Of a stretch of 34,580 bases of DNA, positions 29,449-34,580 are shown in pieces. Location of the stretch: IMG/VR virus record IMGVR_UViG_3300043446_005158, positions 1 to 34,580 of that record; one strand, written 5' to 3'. The notes beneath the pieces are model-generated. The model was not told the origin of the DNA, searched no databases, and was given only the letters and a program-made list of their open reading frames with translations. The position numbers and the translations under genes were made by a program. The stretch comes from a virus. Numbering within the stretch: position 1 is the stretch's first letter; each line of letters begins with the position of its first letter.

Positions 29449-29715
29449 ATGCCTGACGACAAGAATCTTCTGACAATCGCAGAGACCGCTGAATTCCTGA
29501 ACTGCAGCTCTGGTTTTGTGCGCAAACGTATTGCTCTGACTGAGTCCAACCAACCCGGCGGATGGCCCAAGCAAATCTTCGTGAATTTGCAGCCTAATGG
29601 CGCCAAATCTCTGTATCGCGTGAATAAAAACGCACTCGAGGAGTACCTGAAGACTTCATCCGCCGCTAAAGTGGAAACTGCAGAGCCCGCACCTGCGGCT
29701 GCTTGCTCTTTCTGA
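29449..29715 (+). CDS. Excisionase-like HTH protein
   Basis: 88 aa. LTIAETAEFLNCSSGFVRKRIAL (8-30) is an HTH_17/MerR-type DNA-binding motif as in excisionases, followed by GGWPKQIFVNLQPNGAKSLYRVNKNALEEYLK, the usual wing and closing helix. The tail is Ala/Pro-rich. It probably binds DNA as a regulator or recombination directionality factor, but no integrase is seen in the window. It precedes the Dps-like gene by ten bases, so the two may be co-transcribed. TATAGT near 29411 is a candidate -10. Confidence 0.8.
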   Translation: MPDDKNLLTIAETAEFLNCSSGFVRKRIALTESNQPGGWPKQIFVNLQPNGAKSLYRVNKNALEEYLKTSSAAKVETAEPAPAAACSF

Positions 29716-29725
29716 TAACGAAAAA

Positions 29726-30265
29726 ATGACGTTCTCCGGTTCTTTCAGCACCACGTCTGCGCCGCAAGAGGCTCCTGAGCAGATGTTTGAAGAGCCGGAG
29801 ACGGGGGATGAGGAGAACAAGGCATCAGTCGAGGATTTAATTTCTGGACTGGTGTCTTTATCTTCTTATTTACATCAACTTTATGTTCAAAGCCATTTAC
29901 TCCATCTGAACGTCGAAGGTCCTCTGTTTCTACCGATTCATGAGTTCCTAAAAGAACAGTACGGAGCGCATATCGAGCAATTCGACCAGATCGCCGAATT
30001 CGTGCGCACAATGGATTTTCTAATGCCTATGTGTGAGCGCGGTTTGTTGAGCGCTTACAAAGGCTTTAAACATGTAAAAGCTTATGAAACCCGCGAAGGG
30101 CTTACTGTTTATCTGAAAAATCTAGAAACGTGTGGAATGACTTCCAAAGATCTGCAAAAGATTGCAAAGGAAGTCGATGCTCCGGATATTGAGAACTATT
30201 TGGCGGAACTTGTGGGGATGATGTTCAAGGCTTCGTGGTTCCTCAAGAGCACTTTGCGTCCTTAA
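29726..30265 (+). CDS. Dps-like ferritin superfamily protein
   Basis: 179 aa. Dps proteins form 12-mers that oxidise iron with hydrogen peroxide and store it, protecting DNA. The core SHLLHLNVEGPLFLPIHEFL (57-74), then YGAHIEQFDQIAEFVR (79-94), follows the Dps ferroxidase motif. His60, His72, Asp87 and Glu91 have exactly the spacing of E. coli H51, H63, D78 and E82 (12, 15, 4). Helix 1 (DLISGLVSLSSYLHQLYVQ) precedes them, and helices follow to MFKASWFLKSTLRP. An acidic N-terminal extension (about 1-34) replaces the Lys-rich DNA-binding tail of E. coli Dps. A virus-encoded Dps would shield phage DNA or handle iron during infection; the function is inferred. The last four bases overlap the convergent fibre gene. 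Confidence 0.85.
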   Translation: MTFSGSFSTTSAPQEAPEQMFEEPETGDEENKASVEDLISGLVSLSSYLHQLYVQSHLLHLNVEGPLFLPIHEFLKEQYGAHIEQFDQIAEFVRTMDFLMPMCERGLLSAYKGFKHVKAYETREGLTVYLKNLETCGMTSKDLQKIAKEVDAPDIENYLAELVGMMFKASWFLKSTLRP

Positions 30266-30873
30266 ACAAGGAGCCAAGTATCGGTGGCTCGAACGTACAG
30301 ACCGGCTGCAAAAACACCAGACGGCTGAACCTGATAAATCAGAGTTCCGGACGGGTTTAGAACGGGATTAGGAAGTCCGCTCAAAACCACCGTGGAACTC
30401 TGAATGGCTCCAGAAGCTAAAATTGCTCCAGAAGCTAAAGTTGCTGTATTCGAAAACAAAGCACCCGAAGCCAGAATCGTTCCAGAAGAAAGGGTAGCTG
30501 TAGAAGCCTGAGTCGCAAAGGTAGCTGTAGTTGCTGTGGTTGCAGTAGTAGCTGAATCCGCAAAGCCGGCACCTACCTTTTGCCAGGCGCCGCCAGTCCA
30601 GACTTTTAAGTAATAACTTCCTGTCGAACTATCTGTCCACAGCTCACCAACGGAGTTTCCGGCTAAACCAACAGGCGTGGAATTAGGTGCAGTTGTTCCG
30701 TAGTGCGAAGGACCGAGTTTTCGGATGCTACCCGCAGAGTCTTCGAAATATAGACCCGGATCTGCAGCGCCTACGGCGATAGCAAGTTCGCCGTTCTGAA
30801 CAACGCTAGTTTGAGGACGATCGGAAGACTGACCTGATCGTTTTAGGAGAAGGATAACGGGTGTTGACGTCAT
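30262..30873 (-). CDS. Tail fibre-type protein with Ala/Ser/Thr repeats
   Basis: 203 aa. The N-terminus VILLLKRSGQSSDRPQTSVV, QNGELAIAVGAADPGLYFED and GSIRKLGP follows the layout of phage fibre N-terminal domains (the major tropism determinant N-terminal family). ELWTDSSTGSYYLKVWTGGAW is a W-x-T...VW unit like those in the fibre at 21492. A repetitive stretch (about 110-165) is built from TATTAT(T/A) and (L/I)ASGA(L/I) units. The C-terminal part (PSGVFAAGLYVRATDTWLLV) is short. Likely a fibre shaft or adaptor. Convergent with the Dps-like gene. Confidence 0.75.
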   Translation of the reverse strand: MTSTPVILLLKRSGQSSDRPQTSVVQNGELAIAVGAADPGLYFEDSAGSIRKLGPSHYGTTAPNSTPVGLAGNSVGELWTDSSTGSYYLKVWTGGAWQKVGAGFADSATTATTATTATFATQASTATLSSGTILASGALFSNTATLASGAILASGAIQSSTVVLSGLPNPVLNPSGTLIYQVQPSGVFAAGLYVRATDTWLLV

Positions 30874-30902
30874 GCTTTAATGGGGCAGTTGTACTAAAGC
30901 TA

Positions 30903-31385
30903 ATGAACCATCCTCAAGGTGTTTGGGAGTACTTTGTAAATTCTGTAGACATAAAATCACCTGATAAATGCTGGGATTGGAAAAAAAGCACAGCTTCCTC
31001 CGGTTATGGTAACTGGTATTGGAAGAAAAAAGCAGGAGGTGCGCATAGGGAATCTTTTAAGCTGTTTTGTGCGTTCGACCCTAAACTTTATGTTCTCCAC
31101 AGGTGTGGAAATAGGAGATGCTGCAACCCAGAGCACTTATATGTTGGAACACAGAAAGAAAACACGTTAGATACAAAAAAACACGGAACGTACGCTCCGC
31201 CTCCTTATAAACGAGGGGAAGACGTAGGAACCAGCAAATTGACAAAAGAACAAGTTTATAGAATTAAAGTAGAACTTAAACACAATACAAAATCTTTAAA
31301 ACAGTTAGCAGAACAATATGGCGTAACAATCCAGTGTATATATTTAATAAAAACAGAAAAAAATTGGAGATGGCTGAAAGTATGA
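30903..31385 (+). CDS. HNH homing endonuclease with C-terminal HTH
   Basis: 160 aa from ATG 30903 (a longer frame from 30861 overlaps the fibre start). The HNH_3 fold is intact: CWDWKKSTASSGYGNWYW, then AHRESFKLF and YVLHRCGNRRCCNPEHLYVG, with catalytic His, zinc Cys residues and the N-P-x-H ending. KLTKEQVYRIKVELKHN with SLKQLAEQYGVTIQCIYLI forms the C-terminal HTH that reads DNA. The gene is far more AT-rich than its neighbours. Its stop touches the convergent stop of the large virion protein (31385/31386). Features are those of a mobile endonuclease. It gives the intact reference for the degenerate HNH trio. Confidence 0.92.
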   Translation: MNHPQGVWEYFVNSVDIKSPDKCWDWKKSTASSGYGNWYWKKKAGGAHRESFKLFCAFDPKLYVLHRCGNRRCCNPEHLYVGTQKENTLDTKKHGTYAPPPYKRGEDVGTSKLTKEQVYRIKVELKHNTKSLKQLAEQYGVTIQCIYLIKTEKNWRWLKV

Positions 31386-32966
31386 TCAAACAAAACAAGA
31401 ATAAAAAATATCAGTAAGTAAAAATAAGATAAAAACAAATACACCACCATTAATTAAAGAAGGGAAACCAGCCGGAGGAACTACAACCCCATTCAAATAC
31501 TGACCGCCATCAAACACGTTTGTAGGTTGATTAACCAGAACACCGTTTGCATATGTCCCGCCATCATACGTCCCGACAACAAAAGATGCGGGATCGAAAG
31601 GGTTGAACTCATCGATCGTAAACATCTCGAAACTTGCGCCCTGCAAAGTATTCGGTCCCGATAAATCTCCGGCATTGAGCGTCTTTGTCATCATGTTGTA
31701 CATATCCGGGTACATCATGTGCGTCGGCATATCGTCCTTAGCCGGGCTATATCGCTGCCACCAGACCAAATCTTTCTCACGCTTCAGAAATGTGGTCTGT
31801 CGTTCTAATTCTTTTTCGAAATACTCTCTGTAATACTCGTTCAGAGGTTCGTCTGTTGGTTGCGGTAACCACGGTCCGGTGACTACGCCTTGATCGTATG
31901 CGCGCTGGAGATCCCACATTGCGGCGTAAATATGCTTACACCACTTTGGTTGGTAGTAGAAAAAGTTAGGATCCGAGTATGTCGCTTCAGAAAAACTAGG
32001 GATATTGTATATCTGATTAATATAAATAAAACCAAATGTTCTAACGAAACCAGGGTTATCAGACGAAGGCACAACACGAGGCGATCCGTCAACACCCGCG
32101 TCAAAATAACCAGGATCAAAGTTCTGCGGGCGTGTACGCGGATACTTACGGCGAATTGACGCGTCGTACAGATTAAAATTTTCGCGAGCTAAAAAGTCGG
32201 AACAGGTACACTGAGACCGCATCTCCGTTGTCAGATATTCTCCAACCGCCGGAGGCCCGGTGGCGGGGATGGCTAATGTATTTTCATCGACAACGGCCCA
32301 GCTTGTGTTATCTGTATGAGATAAAAACAAAGTATTGAATATAGGAGCATATGACGGAGTTACAGGCACATTATCGATGCCCACGGCTGTGACCGTGTAG
32401 TTGTTAAATCCGTACTGTTTATCTGTACCGTCTGCGTTGAATCTATTAGATAAAACTTCGCCAGTAAAGAAAGAAATAGGAGCCCCAAAAGTGGAGCTTA
32501 GTTTCACGGCATACGTGTTTGCGTCGTAATCTGTTACAGAAACAATCGAGTAACCAAAGTTCAAGAAATTAAACGAATCCCGAGGGCGAATGCCAACCAT
32601 GTGCATACGCATATCCGTCCGCGTGGTCGGATACATGAAACACATACCGGGTAGAAACACACCCAGTCCAGGAGTACCGGATACAAAATACTTAAATGAA
32701 TAAGTTAAACCTCCGTACGCTTGCTGAGAATACATACTCAGCTCATACCCGCGGCGCCAACGAACCCAAAGCGATGCGTAGTCGTACTCGCTTGTAAGAC
32801 TAAAATCTTTGGTATTTAAAGCTGGCCTAAAGCGACGTTTAAACGGTAACGGAGAATTGAGCTCCTTGATGTTGTCGGAGCCCTTTACTGTCTTCGGTAA
32901 CTCAGCAGGATTTGTAGCCTTGAAAGACTTGAAGTTAAAATCGTCTGACCCGCGTCTACGTGACAC
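31386..32966 (-). CDS. Large virion-type protein with SWIM zinc-finger motif
   Basis: 526 aa, probably structural. The first 60 residues are basic and extended. A beta-rich domain follows (about 60-240; TYSFKYFVSG, VGIRPRDSF, IVSVTDYDAN). C253 and C255 (CTCSDFLARENF) pair with C343 and H345 (WCKHIYAAMWDLQ) in the order CxC...CxH of SWIM fingers, with about 87 residues inserted between. Then a helical, charged region (YYREYFEKELERQTTFLKRE) and C-terminal Gly repeats (VGTYDGGTYANGV, NVFDGGQYLNGV, and SLINGGVF). The final 20 residues (VFILFLLTDIFYSCFV) are hydrophobic and AT-rich in coding. It starts three bases after the neighbouring gene's stop. Confidence 0.75.
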   Translation of the reverse strand: MSRRRGSDDFNFKSFKATNPAELPKTVKGSDNIKELNSPLPFKRRFRPALNTKDFSLTSEYDYASLWVRWRRGYELSMYSQQAYGGLTYSFKYFVSGTPGLGVFLPGMCFMYPTTRTDMRMHMVGIRPRDSFNFLNFGYSIVSVTDYDANTYAVKLSSTFGAPISFFTGEVLSNRFNADGTDKQYGFNNYTVTAVGIDNVPVTPSYAPIFNTLFLSHTDNTSWAVVDENTLAIPATGPPAVGEYLTTEMRSQCTCSDFLARENFNLYDASIRRKYPRTRPQNFDPGYFDAGVDGSPRVVPSSDNPGFVRTFGFIYINQIYNIPSFSEATYSDPNFFYYQPKWCKHIYAAMWDLQRAYDQGVVTGPWLPQPTDEPLNEYYREYFEKELERQTTFLKREKDLVWWQRYSPAKDDMPTHMMYPDMYNMMTKTLNAGDLSGPNTLQGASFEMFTIDEFNPFDPASFVVGTYDGGTYANGVLVNQPTNVFDGGQYLNGVVVPPAGFPSLINGGVFVFILFLLTDIFYSCFV

Positions 32967-32969
32967 AGT

Positions 32970-33524
32970 TCAATAGAATCCTCCCTGAGCAAATACAGTA
33001 ATACCGGATGGACTCAAACCGCCAGATACCGCTGTGCTTCCGGTACCGATATATCCCACGGCGAGGATGTATCCCTTTTCGAGGTAAATACCTTCGGATT
33101 TGCCGATCTGAATGGGAGCGAGAAGGTTAGTATCGCCCACTTGCGGGGTGGGAGCGTTGCAGGCAAACAGTTGGACGCTCTGAGGAATACCGCGAGTCGA
33201 GCCGCTAAGACCAACCTCAACACGACCAACCATTAACGCAGCTGACGTAGAAGGAGCGGCTTGGTTAGGTGCGTAAACATAAAGACCCAGATCAACAGAC
33301 CGTCGACCGCTGTTGTCGGGGTAGCCTTCGTTGCTGACAATGGTGATATCCTCTACCAGGGCGGCATCTTCCGAAGGAAGATCACCTACCCGAACTAACT
33401 GAATCAAATCAGTCAGATTTGGGTTAGTGGGGTTGCAGGTCCCTGTCGCGCTAGTGATCCGAGCGCCCCGTAAAAAAGGGCGGTCGATAAGACAGGGTTG
33501 TTTGTTAGTGCTAGTAGAGGCCAT
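32970..33524 (-). CDS. Virion structural-type protein, beta-rich
   Basis: 184 aa. Beta-strand rich with Gly, Ser, Thr and alternating hydrophobics: FLRGARITSATGTCN, LTDLIQLVRVGDLPSEDAAL, SVDLGLYVYAPN, ALMVGRVEVGL and GYILAVGYIGTGSTAVSGGL. No membrane span, signal peptide or catalytic motif. The pattern is like phage capsid-decoration or tail proteins. It is followed at once by the SWIM-containing protein, so the two probably act in the same substructure. Not assigned to a known family. Confidence 0.75.
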   Translation of the reverse strand: MASTSTNKQPCLIDRPFLRGARITSATGTCNPTNPNLTDLIQLVRVGDLPSEDAALVEDITIVSNEGYPDNSGRRSVDLGLYVYAPNQAAPSTSAALMVGRVEVGLSGSTRGIPQSVQLFACNAPTPQVGDTNLLAPIQIGKSEGIYLEKGYILAVGYIGTGSTAVSGGLSPSGITVFAQGGFY

Positions 33525-33566
33525 TAGATGCGCTCAGTGTGCGGAATAATTGTGCTGATCTTAAAC

Positions 33567-33983
33567 TCAAATCATGAGTTTGTCGGTATCCTTTTCATCT
33601 GTCTTTAACTGAAACGAGATAATTCCAGCGTCATTTAAGGTTCGCAGCGCTTTAGCTACCGAAGACTCTTCGCTCTCGTCCTTATCCCCAGTTTTATCCT
33701 GAAAATAAGTCGATATGAGTTGACCTGCCATCGGCATGTCACCACGTGCAGCTGCTATGCCTGCGCTTACCTGGCCCAGAAAATCTCTCACTTTCTTACC
33801 CCAACCGGGCTGGGCTCCAGGCTGCGTGGGACTCGGAGCGGAAGGTCCGCCCAAGTTCTGAAGGTTAATGTCGAGAACATTACCTAAATCAGGGCGAAAA
33901 CCCTCGTAATTAATCCCCGTAGGAGCTTTGAACTCATAACCCTTCACGGTAGGAGGGTTAAGGTAGAAGTCGGCAGCAGACAT
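33567..33983 (-). CDS. Hypothetical virion-type protein with acidic C-terminal region
   Basis: 138 aa. The start is ATG 33983, set by a strong GAGGAG Shine-Dalgarno six bases upstream; the frame is open for six more codons but without a standard start. N-terminus SAADFYLNPPTVKGYEFKAP, Pro/Gln-rich middle (GGPSAPSPTQPGAQPGWGKK), an Ala/Gly helix (VSAGIAAARGDMPMAGQLIS) and an acidic helix (DKDESEESSVAKALRTLNDAG). Extended Pro-rich linkers are common in virion or scaffold-associated proteins. Family unknown. Confidence 0.75.
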   Translation of the reverse strand: MSAADFYLNPPTVKGYEFKAPTGINYEGFRPDLGNVLDINLQNLGGPSAPSPTQPGAQPGWGKKVRDFLGQVSAGIAAARGDMPMAGQLISTYFQDKTGDKDESEESSVAKALRTLNDAGIISFQLKTDEKDTDKLMI

Positions 33984-33989
33984 TTTTTT

Positions 33990-33995
33990 CTCCTC
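33990..33995 (-). promoter_or_regulatory. Shine-Dalgarno GAGGAG deciding the start at 33983
   Basis: On the minus strand GAGGAG precedes ATG by six A residues, an ideal spacing. Most genes in this window lack such a clear site, so this one probably is well translated. Confidence 0.75.
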
Positions 33996-33997
33996 AA

Positions 33998-34580
33998 TCA
34001 AGCGAAGGGAACAGCGGGTATAGAACCGCCCGAGGGAATAAATCGCCCACCAAGGGGTACATAATTAACCTTAGGGCGGATAAGAGGACGAGTAGCGTCC
34101 TCGATATCTGAAGCACCGGCCGATTTATCTATGGCTTCAGCTGCGTACGCAGCATTCCCGGCTGCGTTTTTGATAGGATCATCGCCCATTTGGGAGCCGA
34201 TAGACGCAGTGGTCGGCTGAGGCATCTGTTGAGATAAATCAGGTCGTGCTTTAGCTCGCTGAAGCATCTCATAAGCCAGAGTGGGGTTCTTCGCAGCCCA
34301 AACAGGAGTTTGTGGGGCCACGCCGGGAAGGGCAGAGACATCCCGAATAATTTGGTTGAGAACCTCAGGCTGCGATACGTAGTCTTGACGTTGCTGATAA
34401 TACTTAGCGATCGGTGCGTTGGGATCAGGACTAGGAGCAGCGATGGGTGCGCGCGGAGCGCCAGGAGCTGCGCCACCTCCGCGACGAACAGCTTGTAATG
34501 CGTTTGCGCGTGCTTGCCGATATTCGCTATCGCCGCCGTCCTGGGTAATAACAACCTGACCGCTGCCGGCCTGCCCGGTG
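33998..34580 (-). CDS. Ala/Pro-rich virion-type protein, 5' end outside window
   Basis: The frame has no stop from 33998 to the right edge of the window, so the gene continues beyond it; GTG 34321 is only an internal codon. The visible 193 codons include a repetitive Ala/Pro/Gly linker (about AVRRGGGAAPGAPRAPIAAP), helical stretches (IAKYYQQRQDYVSQPEVLNQ, then NPTLAYEMLQRAKARPDLSQ) and a Gly/Pro end (VPLGGRFIPSGGSIPAVPFA). Such long Ala/Pro-rich regions occur in virion or internal proteins. Function cannot be assigned from this part. Its stop lies just upstream of the GAGGAG-led gene. Confidence 0.8.
   Translation of the reverse strand, partial: TGQAGSGQVVITQDGGDSEYRQARANALQAVRRGGGAAPGAPRAPIAAPSPDPNAPIAKYYQQRQDYVSQPEVLNQIIRDVSALPGVAPQTPVWAAKNPTLAYEMLQRAKARPDLSQQMPQPTTASIGSQMGDDPIKNAAGNAAYAAEAIDKSAGASDIEDATRPLIRPKVNYVPLGGRFIPSGGSIPAVPFA

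Noticed and set aside
29449-29715. Excisionase-like gene as proof of a temperate phage
   Set aside because: No integrase, attachment site or repressor-integrase module is visible; HTH_17 proteins also serve as ordinary regulators.

Overview
The window looks like part of the genome of a tailed double-stranded DNA phage of a picocyanobacterium (Synechococcus or Cyanobium type). The reasons are phage replication, lysis, tail-fibre and virion genes packed with short or overlapping junctions (many ATGA and TAATG), a cyanobacterial-type ThyX, a SpeD gene, an NblA-like protein, and small ORFs of families I associate with picocyanobacterial phages. No tRNA, rRNA, IS element, integrase or CRISPR array was seen. 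Both ends cut through genes: DNA polymerase on the left and a virion-type gene on the right. Host and lineage are inferred from gene content only.

Layout. (1) 1-11072, mostly + strand, is the replication block: family A DNA polymerase, two paralogous low-complexity proteins (one ending in a huge glycine tract), a degenerate HNH/HTH protein, an SSB-like protein, a terminator, a minus-strand NblA-like gene, a degenerate methyltransferase-like protein, a PD-(D/E)XK nuclease, a primase-SF3 helicase, and a membrane-anchored winged-helix protein. (2) 11126-15380, minus strand: thyX, small proteins, two HNH genes (one with an AP2 domain), and a two-domain endolysin (GH24 lysozyme plus C39-like peptidase) in an ATGA-coupled operon. 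(3) 15472-16247, + strand: small membrane proteins, including a 58-residue holin candidate. (4) 16225-19614: HNH, speD, an exostosin-like glycosyltransferase, and a run of small minus-strand cyanophage-type ORFs. One of these is split by a 7-bp tandem repeat. (5) 19810-22773, minus strand: tail fibre with S74 chaperone, surface-type proteins, a small basic protein and a double-HTH regulator. (6) 22980-23331 is an AT-rich divergent control region. Rightward from it (23332-26506) lies a tightly overlapping operon of predicted DNA-binding proteins and a degenerate Dam-like protein. (7) 26466-34580, mostly minus strand, holds virion-type genes (lytic transglycosylase/M23-like, SWIM-containing large protein, fibre). 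Among them sit an excisionase-like HTH, a Dps-like ferritin and a homing HNH.

How it fits together. Region 1 replicates the genome. thyX supplies dTMP, speD may feed polyamine synthesis, and the NblA-like protein may free amino acids from phycobilisomes. Regions 2-3 lyse the cell, and regions 5 and 7 build the particle. The most unusual features are a trio of HNH-derived zinc proteins that have all lost the catalytic histidine position, a Dps-like protein with a complete ferroxidase motif, the heptanucleotide-repeat frameshift, the 28-glycine run, and a CCTG-N4-CAGG operator-like palindrome present in two intergenic regions.
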